A program made the position numbers and the translations under genes. Positions 17,692 through 26,116 of a stretch of 43,667 nucleotides of DNA are shown here, piece after piece. The stretch's first letter is position 1. Each line of letters begins with the position of its first letter. This stretch comes from Oscillatoriales cyanobacterium M59_W2019_021 (lineage in GTDB: Bacteria > Cyanobacteriota > Cyanobacteriia > Cyanobacteriales > Geitlerinemataceae): the NCBI GenBank assembly GCA_015295945.1, contig DVED01000075.1:1-43667 (forward strand), given 5' to 3'. The notes below the pieces were generated by a model. It saw nothing but the letters and a program-made list of their open reading frames with translations, was not told where the DNA came from and ran no database searches.

Positions 17692-17946
17692 ATGCCAGAA
17701 TCGTTATATTCCGAAGATTATTTTGTCGTTTTAGAAACCGGTCGCGAAGAAGAAATTCTCACCGCTGACGAATTGTTCGACAAACTCAAAACTCTGTTAG
17801 CCACTCGTCAAGATCGACTGCCTCGAGATTTACAATCCTTGACCTCTGTTGAAGAACAGGCGAAGTATCTCCTCGATACGGCTTGCGATTTCGATCTCGC
17901 ACCGGGAGAATATTTGCAATGGTACGCCGTGCGGTTGGAGAAATAA
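17692..17946 (+). CDS. Chlororespiratory reduction protein 7 (CRR7-like)
   Basis: 84 residues with the family pattern: EDYFVVLE near the start, LTADELFDKLK, LPRDLQSLTSVEEQAKYLL and the C-terminal ending GEYLQWYAVRLEK. In plants CRR7 is needed to assemble the hydrophilic part of the chloroplast NDH complex; the cyanobacterial homologue presumably serves NDH-1 in cyclic electron flow. Placed between the regulator and the DUF3386 gene in the same direction. Identification rests on remembered family pattern. Confidence 0.72.
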   Translation: MPESLYSEDYFVVLETGREEEILTADELFDKLKTLLATRQDRLPRDLQSLTSVEEQAKYLLDTACDFDLAPGEYLQWYAVRLEK

Positions 17947-18051
17947 CCGAAATCGTCGGGAGATGAAGGAATGTTTTAAAATGCGATCGGGGCAAAATTT
18001 GCCGAGAGGCGATCGAGGATGCTCCAACAAATCTAACATTGGGAGAGCCTT

Positions 18052-18705
18052 ATGACTGAGCAACTGGAAGCTCGCGACCTCATGCGCGCGGCCTACGAAA
18101 ACCGCTATACTTGGGATCGCAACTTCCCCGGATATACCACCAACATTACGTTGAAGCGGGGAGATGAAGTCTTTACGGCAAAGGCGAAAGTCAACCCGGA
18201 TCTCTCGGCAGAAGTTTCCGAGATTGACGATGAAGCGGTGAAAAAGGCGATGCAAAATCAACTGTGGGAAATCGCCATTCACCGCATCCGCCGCGAGTTT
18301 GAAGAGACCCACGGCAAGAATACGTTCAGTTTTGGGGAAACTGACGAAACCGGCGCGGTAGAATTGCTGGTAGGCGGTAAATCTTCCGGAGATCGCTACA
18401 AAGTTCGCGATCGTGAAGTCACCTTAGTTCACCGCAAAATTCACAACGTCGTCGTCACTATCAACACCTTCAGCACTCACGATACCGGGGAAGGCTATCT
18501 CTCTCACCGCTACGACTCCATTTATCGCGACCCCGAAACCGGAGAAGTTAAAGGCGGACGCAGCGTGTTTGAAGACAACTACGAGAAAGTAGGGGATTAC
18601 TACATTCTCACCAGTCGAGTGATTCAAACGGAAGTTAACGGTCAAACTCACACCGAAGAATACAGCTTCTCCAACGTGAAGTTACTCGAACCCGCCTTAG
18701 TTTAG
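18052..18705 (+). CDS. DUF3386 family protein
   Basis: 217 residues, full length for this cyanobacteria/plastid-lineage family of unknown function. Typical segments: MRAAYENRYTWDRNFPGY, VNPDLSAEV, EIAIHRIRREFEETHGKNTF and DYYILTSRVIQTEVNGQ. No signal peptide or membrane helix, predicted soluble. The start ATG follows 'gggagag' 6-12 bases upstream. Nothing in the context fixes its role. Confidence 0.85.
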   Translation: MTEQLEARDLMRAAYENRYTWDRNFPGYTTNITLKRGDEVFTAKAKVNPDLSAEVSEIDDEAVKKAMQNQLWEIAIHRIRREFEETHGKNTFSFGETDETGAVELLVGGKSSGDRYKVRDREVTLVHRKIHNVVVTINTFSTHDTGEGYLSHRYDSIYRDPETGEVKGGRSVFEDNYEKVGDYYILTSRVIQTEVNGQTHTEEYSFSNVKLLEPALV

Positions 18706-18783
18706 CCATCGGGATTTCCACTTGAGGAATACGGCGGCAAACCGCAAAAATTGGCGATCGCCAATTCCCTGTACAATTTCTGT

Positions 18784-19776
18784 ATGGATTTGTTGCGATC
18801 GCTCCCTCTAGGACTGTACCTCGAACAACCCGTCACCTGGCTGCACCATCTCGATCCCAGGGTGAAATTGGCGTGGTTGATGAGTTTTTTGCTTTGGCCC
18901 GTACTCGCGAACCCCGGATTTCGGGTCGCACTGGTGGGGGTGCTGATTCTGATTACCCTGGCGGCACGGATTCCCCGGCGGGTTTGGAAGCAGCAGTTGG
19001 GATGGCCCCTGTTTTTCTGTGCTTTAATTTTAGCTATTAGCGCTGTCGCTCCCGATGGGATTCCCGGCGAATACCAACACCGCTTCCCGGCTGACGAGCT
19101 ATCGTTTTCCCAACAAGCACCGCCGACAACGACCCCACCCGAGCGCCATCCCTGGTACGATCCCTTGGGTTGGTGGAGCGAGCGCACTGCCGTCGTACCG
19201 AAAACGACCGCTCCCTCTCTACCGCAACCCACGTCCTACCGCTACGTTCTGTTCGAGCAAGGTCCGGTGAAAATTACTCGCTATTCCTTGGAGTTGGGAA
19301 TTCGAGTCAGTACCCTATTTTTTACGCTGATTTACAGCACGAATTTATACTTGCTGACGACGGCTCCCGAGTCGATTACGGCGGGGTTAGAAGATGTGAT
19401 GCAACCCTTGCGCTGGTTTAAGTTACCCGTGACGGAAATCGCGCTGACGCTAACGTTATCCCTGCGGTTTATTCCCTTAGTCATGGAAGAAATTCAGAAC
19501 TTGTCGCGATCGATCCAAACTCGAGCGATTAATTGGAAGAAATTGGGATTTCGGGGTGCGTTAAAAGTGTGGTCGATCGTTGCCGAACGGTTGTTAGAAA
19601 ATTTACTGATGAGAGCCGAACAAATTGCCTGTGCTATGCAAGTTCGGGGCTTTACTACACCGGACACTCACCGCGTCGAATGGCATCAACTTCGCTTGCA
19701 TCGCGGCGATGCGATCGCCTTATTCTTCTTAGTTGGAGGCTGGGTTGCCAGAGCGATTTGGGGATGGCAGGCTTGA
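18784..19776 (+). CDS. Energy-coupling factor transporter T-component-like protein (EcfT/CbiQ)
   Basis: 330 residues. Membrane helices at the start (LDPRVKLAWLMSFLLWPVLA, the conserved HxLDPRxK entry of EcfT), the middle and the C-terminus, with the two coupling helices carrying Ala-Arg-Gly type boxes (SIQTRAI and MQVRGF). EcfT links substrate-binding S components to the ATPases of vitamin and metal uptake systems; no S or A component is near, as usual for cyanobacteria, where it is shared. A 60-residue loop (residues about 85-145) with prolines is longer than usual. ATG at 18784 is preferred to an upstream TTG at 18751. Confidence 0.85.
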   Translation: MDLLRSLPLGLYLEQPVTWLHHLDPRVKLAWLMSFLLWPVLANPGFRVALVGVLILITLAARIPRRVWKQQLGWPLFFCALILAISAVAPDGIPGEYQHRFPADELSFSQQAPPTTTPPERHPWYDPLGWWSERTAVVPKTTAPSLPQPTSYRYVLFEQGPVKITRYSLELGIRVSTLFFTLIYSTNLYLLTTAPESITAGLEDVMQPLRWFKLPVTEIALTLTLSLRFIPLVMEEIQNLSRSIQTRAINWKKLGFRGALKVWSIVAERLLENLLMRAEQIACAMQVRGFTTPDTHRVEWHQLRLHRGDAIALFFLVGGWVARAIWGWQA

Positions 19777-19833
19777 AGGCGATCGTCAATTGATCGAAGG
19801 GGGTCAGCAACCCCAAACGGGTTAACAACTGCG

Positions 19834-19873
19834 GGGAATGAAAGTTGGAGACCGTTTCTCAGATTTCATTCCC
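19834..19873. terminator. Bidirectional terminator between ecfT-like gene and selO
   Basis: GGGAATGAAA (19834-19843) pairs perfectly with TTTCATTCCC (19864-19873); the loop can form a further GAGA/TCTC pair. A T-rich tract follows on the plus strand. It separates convergent genes. Confidence 0.78.
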
Positions 19874-19879
19874 TTTCTT

Positions 19880-21334
19880 CTATTCTCGAATTTGGTTTAA
19901 CAGATCGTAAAACGGTTGCCAGTTATCTTCAGCTACGATCGGCTCCCAAACTTTTTCGATTTCCGATCGAACTAGGGAAACTGTCGGATTCGATCGCCGC
20001 AAACAACTTGCCACATTCTCCAACTCTTCTTGAGATAAATTCTGTAAAATTCGATGATAGACCGCTCTCCAAGGTTGCATGGCTTCCATCGGTTCGGCAT
20101 CGGCAAAAATGAGATTCATATCGTCTCGCCACTGGGGAGAAAATTGTTGTCGTAATTGAATAAAAAAGTCGTGATATCCCACTTCATTTTCGCTCAATAA
20201 CTTAACGGTGAGTTGGAGTAGATCTGCGGCATCGTCTTCGGCAAGGTGATACTCCTGTGGAGTCGCTCCGCGAGCGAACCCCAATCGTGCCATCATTCGA
20301 TCGCGGTAATGCTGTCCATACCAGTCGTCGAATTGTTGCAAACCTGCTTCTAAAATGGAGCGATCGATAACCAGTTGCAAAGCCTCGTGTAATAACTCTA
20401 AGTTCCACTTACAAATGGTCGGTTGATTGCCATAGCAGTAACGTCCGTAATAGTCGAAATAGGCAGCGGTAAAGCGGAAATCGTAGGTAGGAATAAAGGC
20501 ATAAGGTCCGTAATCGAAACTTTCCCCCGTTATCGACATATTATCGGTATTCAACACCGCATGACAAAATCCCGCCGTCATCCATTGTGCGGCGAGTTTT
20601 GCAACTTTGCGGACGAGTTCTGCATAAAATTGAGCGTAGATGTCTTGTTTGTCAATCTTTTCCGATTTGAGGTCGAAGGGAATCATTAAATGCGAATAAT
20701 ACTGCTCGATAACGTGGTCTAAAAGTTGTTCGATTAAATCCGGACGACGTAAATATCGCAACCGTTCAAACGTACCGAAACGAACGTGCGATCGACTGAA
20801 ACGAACCATAACACTCGATCTCGTTGGTGAAGGTTCGTCGCCACGCCACAATTGTTCCCCCGTTTCAATTAAACTCAAACACCGGGAAGTTCGCACCCCC
20901 AAACGATGCAGCATTTCCGCCGCCAGCACCTCCCGCACCCCACCTTTAAGGGTCAAGCGTCCGTCGGCACCTCGAGAATAGGGGGTTCTGCCGCTTCCCT
21001 TCGTCCCAAAATCGTAAAGTTCGCCATCGGTTCCGCGAACCTGTCCGTAGAGAAATCCGCGTCCGTCTCCCAGTTGGGGGTTGTATTCGCCGAATTGATA
21101 GCCGTGATAGCACAGTGCTAAAAAGGGACGAACTCCCTCAAATTTGCCGAAAGATTCGATAAAATGGCGATCGTCTACGGCTTCCGGTTCCAGTCCCAAA
21201 CGCGGCAACAAATCGTCATTGCGGAAGCGTAAAATATGTTGGGGAAATTCCGCCGCCGCGACGATATCGTAAAAGCGATCGCCGAGAGATTCTAGTGCGG
21301 GTTCGTAGTTGAGTAACAGAAATGGATTGACCAT
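19880..21334 (-). CDS. selO: Protein adenylyltransferase SelO (YdiU)
   Basis: 484 residues, full family length. SelO is a pseudokinase-fold enzyme that transfers AMP from ATP to Ser, Thr or Tyr of proteins and is linked to redox stress in E. coli. Motifs: [54 protein letters not shown], and [20 protein letters not shown], which carries the metal-binding Asn and Asp. Last gene of a compact minus-strand cluster; only 21 bases separate it from hepT. The usual C-terminal Cys is not present in the visible ending (YDLLNQIRE). Confidence 0.95.
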   Translation of the reverse strand: MVNPFLLLNYEPALESLGDRFYDIVAAAEFPQHILRFRNDDLLPRLGLEPEAVDDRHFIESFGKFEGVRPFLALCYHGYQFGEYNPQLGDGRGFLYGQVRGTDGELYDFGTKGSGRTPYSRGADGRLTLKGGVREVLAAEMLHRLGVRTSRCLSLIETGEQLWRGDEPSPTRSSVMVRFSRSHVRFGTFERLRYLRRPDLIEQLLDHVIEQYYSHLMIPFDLKSEKIDKQDIYAQFYAELVRKVAKLAAQWMTAGFCHAVLNTDNMSITGESFDYGPYAFIPTYDFRFTAAYFDYYGRYCYGNQPTICKWNLELLHEALQLVIDRSILEAGLQQFDDWYGQHYRDRMMARLGFARGATPQEYHLAEDDAADLLQLTVKLLSENEVGYHDFFIQLRQQFSPQWRDDMNLIFADAEPMEAMQPWRAVYHRILQNLSQEELENVASCLRRSNPTVSLVRSEIEKVWEPIVAEDNWQPFYDLLNQIRE

Positions 21335-21355
21335 TGAATCATGAAAATTATTGAG

Positions 21356-21700
21356 TTATCGATCTTGAGAATTAGGTAATAGGGGTTTTAGCCGGTTTAA
21401 TAATTCAGGTATCTTATTTTGTACGACATCCCACACAACATTCAGATCGATTTGGTCGTATTCATGTACGATGACATCCCGCATTCCGGCTAGGCTTCGC
21501 CAGGGAATCTCCGGATTTTGTTGGCGAATTTGATCGGAAAGGCGTTTGGTTGCTTCACCAATAATTGTAATTGGGTAGAGAATTGCAGGAATTTTCTCTT
21601 CATCTGCTTCAAGGTTGGATCGATCGACGCCATCGGTAAAACGAAGAATACGCCTCGCCGCTTGTTCGATATCAATTAAGGATTCAAGATCTCGTGGCAT
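21356..21700 (-). CDS. hepT: HepT-like RNase toxin (HEPN, DUF86)
   Basis: 114 residues. HepT toxins are HEPN ribonucleases with an RX4HXY active motif, seen here as R74-DVIV-H79-E-Y81. The preceding helix EATKRLSDQIRQQNPEIPW is also typical. In studied systems the partner MntA transfers AMP to this tyrosine and so silences the toxin. The start overlaps the 3' end of mntA by 17 bases, the normal arrangement. Motif intact, so the system is likely functional. Confidence 0.9.
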   Translation of the reverse strand: MPRDLESLIDIEQAARRILRFTDGVDRSNLEADEEKIPAILYPITIIGEATKRLSDQIRQQNPEIPWRSLAGMRDVIVHEYDQIDLNVVWDVVQNKIPELLNRLKPLLPNSQDR

Positions 21701-22010
21701 AAATGACTCGAGCTGATTCTAGAATGTTTTTACGGCGCAGCCAGTTCTCGCTCCGTTCGATCGCTGCTTTGACGATAAAGTCTACTTTACGATCGAATAA
21801 AATTTGTATTTCATCCCGCATTTGCAATGTCTCAGTTAATCCACGATAAAAGTTAGGGTCAAATGTAACTAAGACATCAATATCGCTATCGGGTCGAAAA
21901 TCATCGCGCAGAACCGATCCAAAAAGAGCAAATTCAACAATATGCCAGCGTTTGCAAAAGGATTGAATTTTCTCGATCGGGACGGTTAAATTAGGAAGTA
22001 CAGGAGTCAT
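21684..22010 (-). CDS. mntA: MntA-like nucleotidyltransferase antitoxin
   Basis: 108 residues with the minimal nucleotidyltransferase motif GS-X10-DXD (G31-S32 ... D43-I-D45 in FGSVLRDDFRPDSDIDV). By family knowledge it adenylylates HepT on the tyrosine of the RX4HXY motif. It overlaps hepT and follows the deaminase gene by 17 bases, so all are likely read as one transcript; a toxin-antitoxin pair inside a metabolic operon is unusual. Confidence 0.9.
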   Translation of the reverse strand: MTPVLPNLTVPIEKIQSFCKRWHIVEFALFGSVLRDDFRPDSDIDVLVTFDPNFYRGLTETLQMRDEIQILFDRKVDFIVKAAIERSENWLRRKNILESARVIYATRS

Positions 22011-22027
22011 GAATTTAATAGATCGAT

Positions 22028-23002
22028 CTAAAATAATAGTAACGTATCGAGTTGGGAAAGGGCAACGTTGCCGCCACTAATAATAATACCCACTCGCTTA
22101 TCTTTTGCCGTCACTTTTCCTTCTAATAACGCCGCTGCTGCCAGCACTCCTGTCGGTTCGACGACAATTTTTAACCGCTCCCACAGAAACACCATCGTCC
22201 GCCGCAAGGCATCTTCTGAAACCGTTATCATATCGTCAACGTAGTGCAAAATAATGGGAAAAGTTAGGGTTCCTAAAGATGGCGTTCTCGCTCCATCGGC
22301 GATCGTCTCTGGATTGTCGGTGTAGTGTAAAATTTTGGTATGAAAAGATCGAGTCGCATCGTCAGCATTTTCCGGTTCGACCCCGATAACTTGACAATTT
22401 GGAGAAAGGTAATTCGCGGCGATCGCACTGCCAGAAAGCAATCCTCCACCCCCACAACATACTAACAAAAAATCAAGTTGTCCCACCTCTTCAATCAGTT
22501 CTTTCGCTGCCGTTCCTTGTCCGGCAATAACGTGGGGATGATTGTACGGTGGAATTAAAACTAAGCCTCGTTCTGCGGCTAATTGTTGTCCCAAGTCTTC
22601 TCGTTTCACTTTTTGGGGATCGTACAGAATCACTTCAGCACCGTAATTTCGGGTTGCCACAATTTTTACTTCCGGTGCATTTTCTGGCATGATAATAACG
22701 GTGGGAATGCCTAATAATTGACCGGAAAAAGCGATCGCTTGCGCGTGATTTCCCGAGGAGTATGTAATGACGCCTTTTTCTTGCTTTTGGGGTGATAATT
22801 GCGCCAAAGCGTTATACGCACCACGAAACTTAAACGAACCCGTTCGTTGGAAATTTTCGCATTTGAAATAAACCTGACAGTGGGTGCGCCGATCGATCGT
22901 TCGAGAGGTTAAAACGGGGGTACGATGGGCAACGCCCGCCAGTCGATCGGCGGCTGCCTCAATATCTCGATCGGTGACAGCTAGCGGAGTGTCGTAAGTC
23001 AT
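22028..23002 (-). CDS. PLP-dependent threonine/serine ammonia-lyase
   Basis: 324 residues, fold type II PLP enzyme without the C-terminal ACT-like regulatory domain of biosynthetic IlvA, thus of the catabolic/serine-racemase-like group. The PLP lysine is in FKFRGAYNAL (SFKFRGA), with SSGNHAQA for phosphate binding side and CGGGGLLSG as the glycine loop. It removes ammonia from threonine or serine; threo-3-hydroxyaspartate or racemase activity are alternatives. Gap to the fibrillin gene is 16 bases. Confidence 0.85.
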   Translation of the reverse strand: MTYDTPLAVTDRDIEAAADRLAGVAHRTPVLTSRTIDRRTHCQVYFKCENFQRTGSFKFRGAYNALAQLSPQKQEKGVITYSSGNHAQAIAFSGQLLGIPTVIIMPENAPEVKIVATRNYGAEVILYDPQKVKREDLGQQLAAERGLVLIPPYNHPHVIAGQGTAAKELIEEVGQLDFLLVCCGGGGLLSGSAIAANYLSPNCQVIGVEPENADDATRSFHTKILHYTDNPETIADGARTPSLGTLTFPIILHYVDDMITVSEDALRRTMVFLWERLKIVVEPTGVLAAAALLEGKVTAKDKRVGIIISGGNVALSQLDTLLLF

Positions 23003-23018
23003 ACCTAATCACCCATAA

Positions 23019-23639
23019 CTACAACCGAACCCACAATGCCAACCCTCCACCGCGTCCCCTGGCAGCGATCGCCGTTTCTCCGATCCAAAAGTAGTTAAAA
23101 AATGCCTGTTTGCCAATTCGTTCTCGATCGAAAGTTTCCTCATTTTCCCGTCCGCCGCGAATGTAACCCTCGTAAAATTTGATGCCGAATACACTCGCTT
23201 GTATTCGCGTAAAATCGAACGCCAACAAGTTATTCTTGCGCAAAAATTTGACCGGTCCGGAGAGGGACAATTGAACGGTTGCCAACGCCACCCGATTTTG
23301 GACCCAACCCACCTCAAAATCCGGCGTTGCCTGTCGTGCTTCCTCTGGCATCACCGGAGTATAGGATAAAGAAATTTCCACCCATTTCGGCAAATAGCGA
23401 CCCGCACCCAGCACGATTCCAGCGCGTTGGCGGCTTTTCTTCGTCCCCGTCACGAACGCCAACCGCCACGTTCCCACCAAGCGATCGAACGAATCGGTCT
23501 GTTTTTGGGACTTCCCCAGCTTTTCCAATTCCAGCAGCACTGCCACCAATTCGGCAGGCGCGAGTTTTTCCGCAGAACCCGTTCGGATCGAGCGTGCCGT
23601 TCGTTCTAGGACTTCAGCGTGAGAGAGGGTAGTAAACAT
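23019..23639 (-). CDS. Plastid-lipid-associated (PAP/fibrillin) family protein
   Basis: 206 residues. The core fibrillin signatures are visible: LVGTWRLAFVTG in the first half and a C-terminal AIAARGRGGGLALWVR. In cyanobacteria and chloroplasts fibrillins associate with thylakoid lipids and plastoglobules. It is the first gene of the minus-strand cluster (fibrillin, lyase, mntA, hepT, selO). No signal peptide. Its leader holds a possible HEARO relic. Confidence 0.85.
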   Translation of the reverse strand: MFTTLSHAEVLERTARSIRTGSAEKLAPAELVAVLLELEKLGKSQKQTDSFDRLVGTWRLAFVTGTKKSRQRAGIVLGAGRYLPKWVEISLSYTPVMPEEARQATPDFEVGWVQNRVALATVQLSLSGPVKFLRKNNLLAFDFTRIQASVFGIKFYEGYIRGGRENEETFDRERIGKQAFFNYFWIGETAIAARGRGGGLALWVRL

Positions 23640-23659
23640 GAAATCTCAACGTTCCTCAC

Positions 23660-23740
23660 ATTGAATTCAGGGCTACTGAAACACCCAGGTTTAGCGGTTG
23701 GCGAAAGCCCATGCGCTTTTAGCCGTGGGTGAGCTTACAA
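23660..23740 (-). mobile_element. Possible short relic of a HEARO/IS605-like element
   Basis: Read on the minus strand: CACCCACGGCTAAAAGCGCA followed by TGGGCTTTCGCC forms a hairpin that matches the shape of CACCCCCGGCTGAAGCACGG...GGGCTT in the iscB RNA. Within 70 bases comes CTAAACCTGGGTGTTTCAG, similar to the right end TCTAAAGACACGGGGTTTCC, and then GTGA. Weak but consistent with the other two copies. The remainder of 23741-24000 holds no gene that I can support. Confidence 0.4.
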
Positions 23741-24000
23741 CACCTATAACACGATCGGTCTCCCGACGCACAGCCACATCTCCACCCGCTCCATAGAGAA
23801 AGCGCAGGACAAAGAGAACGAGTTAGGTCGGCCTAACTATAACGACGATCTCTTAACCTGCGCTAACAGATACCGCTCGAGGTCGGTCTGGGCAGACGCA
23901 AACCGGAAGACGATATCCTATCGAGTTGCTTCCTATATATCTATTTCGGTTCGAGCGACAGTTTTTTTCGGTTTTTTGGAAAATTTTTTTTCAAATTTCC

Positions 24001-24228
24001 TGAAAAGCTTATGGGGATTGGGTTTTGGGGTTGGTCATTCGTCATTGGTTATTGGTCATTCGTCATTTGGGGATTTGCGCTTTCGCCTTCACGATCTCCG
24101 CGTCTCCGTGTCCCCGTGTCTCCTTCTCCCCCTTCTCCCCTGCCTCCCCTGCCTCCCCTGCTCAAGAAAGCTCCCCCTGCTCCCCTGCCTCCTCCGGCTC
24201 CCCCGGCTTTCTATTCTGAACTCCTAGA
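24001..24228. repeat. Composite intergenic repeat: GGTCATT heptamers + CTCCCCTGC nonamers + TTCTGAACTCC
   Basis: Order: GGTCATT-type heptamers (24031-24070), then CTCCCCTGCCTCCCCTGC nonamers (about 24126-24200), then 'tctattctgaactcc'. The same order is found at 25869-26000. Non-coding; it ends at the stop codon of the CPBP gene (24229). Confidence 0.7.
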
Positions 24229-25761
24229 TTACGCCGCACCGCTACCTAAAACGAACAAACTCAGCAGAGTTCCGGCATTCCACACGCTGTGGAGGAACAT
24301 CGACGCGAACAGATTGCCCGATCGCGCGTAGACGACCCCCAAGACCACACCCAAGGTTGCCAGGGGAAGCACTTCCGACAGGCTGAAATGCGCCACGGCG
24401 AACACCAAACTCGAAAAGGCGATCGCCCCCCACACGGGCAAATACGCGGTCAGTGCCGGAAGCAAGAACCCCCGGAAAATCAACTCTTCAAACACGGGTG
24501 CGGCGATCGACGCAGTGAGAAAGAAACAGGCGATCGCCAGCCAATCCCGCTCCTGGAGGGCAATTTCCAAAATCGGGTTGCTGCCCCCTTGTCCTTGCCA
24601 CAACTGCTGGTTAATCAGGGAAATTCCCACTACCAAAGGAATCGCCACCCAATAACCGCCCAATCCCCACAGCAGATCCCGCCAGCGCAACTGGAACCGA
24701 AACCACCGATCGCCCAACGGTCGAAATGATTCTAACGACAAATACATCACCCCCAATCCCGCCGCTGCCGCCAGTGCGTAACTGCCGAGAATCGAGATCG
24801 CTTGGACTTGACTGCTCGCCAAAACCCCCGCCAGACCCAGCAGTTGCAGGATGATAGGGACAACAAGTCCCGCCGCGACGTATTGTCCGACATAGAACGT
24901 CAGAAAAAAGCCGACGACAATGACTTGGCAAGCGATTTCCCAATTCCAGGGAATCGACCACGCCGGAACGCTATTGAGGGCGAGAATCGCCTCTTTCCCC
25001 TTGACAACGCGCTGCCATCCCAAGAAAATCAGCAGTCCGATGCCGAGAGCGAAAAAGATGACCGTCGTACCGTTGAGGAGAATTAATTTAAATGCCGTTT
25101 CGGCGGCGCGGTTTTGCCGATCGACTTGCAAGCGATCGAGGTTATCTGTATCCCCTTCCACCCGATACAATCGTTCCAGCGCTTCGTCGCGAAACCACCC
25201 GTCTAAATTGGCTTGGATTTGCGATCGCTCTCTGTTGGGACATTGCAGGGTATCGTCATCCCACAAGTCGATCGCCGTTTCGGCTAAACTGATCGTCGTC
25301 TCCGAGGTACTCGGATTTGACTGCAATGCCTGCCAAGTGGCGATCGCCCCTGCGGTATCGTCTTGGTGTGCCTGCAAAATCCCCAACCGCAAATCGATCG
25401 TATCTCTCAAGGTTTCGAGGCGATCGCGATTGGTGGATAATTCCGGATCTTGCAACTCGATCGGTTTTGCCAACTCCGCATCCATTCGCGCCAAGTCCTC
25501 AGCCACCGACTCGCGAATATTCCGATACTGTTTCAGTGCCTCTTCAAAGACATCCTCTCCAAACAAGCTCTCGCGCAGAGTTGTCAAACTGGCATCGTCC
25601 GCTTCGGGTTGCCACTCCGTCGCCTGCAATACCAAGTTCGTTTGATACAGTTCGAGTTGGCTCTGGATTTGCGGCTTGGTCACGCTGCCCAATAACGATA
25701 AACTGACGAATGCTACGGTTAACACCGTCAGTCCGATGAGAATGAATTGTTTGATGGTCAT
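24229..25761 (-). CDS. CPBP-family intramembrane glutamic endopeptidase
   Basis: 510 residues. The C-terminal part is a CPBP/Abi (CAAX protease) domain: EELIFRGFLLPAL (catalytic EExxxR), FAVAHFSLSEVLPL (FxxxH), and LHSVWNAG (HxxxN). It is preceded by about six membrane helices and, before those, by an N-terminal extracytoplasmic region of about 190 residues flanked by helices, which may be helical (AETAIDLWDDDT, LERLYRVEGDTDN). Such extended forms are common in cyanobacteria. The upstream ATG at 25782 would start inside the heptamer array and add seven repeat-encoded residues (MTNHKSQ), so the internal ATG (25761) is preferred. Confidence 0.87.
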   Translation of the reverse strand: MTIKQFILIGLTVLTVAFVSLSLLGSVTKPQIQSQLELYQTNLVLQATEWQPEADDASLTTLRESLFGEDVFEEALKQYRNIRESVAEDLARMDAELAKPIELQDPELSTNRDRLETLRDTIDLRLGILQAHQDDTAGAIATWQALQSNPSTSETTISLAETAIDLWDDDTLQCPNRERSQIQANLDGWFRDEALERLYRVEGDTDNLDRLQVDRQNRAAETAFKLILLNGTTVIFFALGIGLLIFLGWQRVVKGKEAILALNSVPAWSIPWNWEIACQVIVVGFFLTFYVGQYVAAGLVVPIILQLLGLAGVLASSQVQAISILGSYALAAAAGLGVMYLSLESFRPLGDRWFRFQLRWRDLLWGLGGYWVAIPLVVGISLINQQLWQGQGGSNPILEIALQERDWLAIACFFLTASIAAPVFEELIFRGFLLPALTAYLPVWGAIAFSSLVFAVAHFSLSEVLPLATLGVVLGVVYARSGNLFASMFLHSVWNAGTLLSLFVLGSGAA

Positions 25762-26010
25762 TTGTGATTTGTGATTTGTCATTCGTCATTCGTCATTGGG
25801 AAAGAGACAGAGAACGACGATCGCCACTTAGTCACTTTAGGGAATATCCCCAACGGGCGCAAGAGCGAGTTGGTCATTGGTTATTGGTCATTGGTCATTT
25901 GGGGTTTGGGGTTAGTGGCTTCTCTCCCCCTGCCTCCCCTGCCTCCCCGGCTTCCCCGGCTCCTCCGGCTTCCCCGGCTCTCTATTCCGAACTCCGGCTC
26001 GAAAGTGCTT
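25757..26010. repeat. Composite intergenic repeat, second copy
   Basis: TTGTCATTC heptamer units at 25757-25799 overlap the CPBP N-terminus. A second block at 25869-25914 is followed by nonamers CCTCCCCTG/GCTTCCCCG (25925-25980) and ctattccgaactcc. Same modules and order as at 24001-24228. Confidence 0.7.
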
Positions 26011-26116
26011 TCAGCTACAGCAGGGCAGGGAGCGATCGCCCACAATAAATACATCAGAGTCTATGGGTCAAAATTCGTGCCAGGCACTCTGCTGGCGCTC
26101 CTGCAATCCTCCTATC

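Noticed and set aside
24001-24331. Proline/serine-rich short frames over the nonamer repeats
   Set aside because: They are translations of tandem repeats (CTCCCCTGC) and have no protein-like character.
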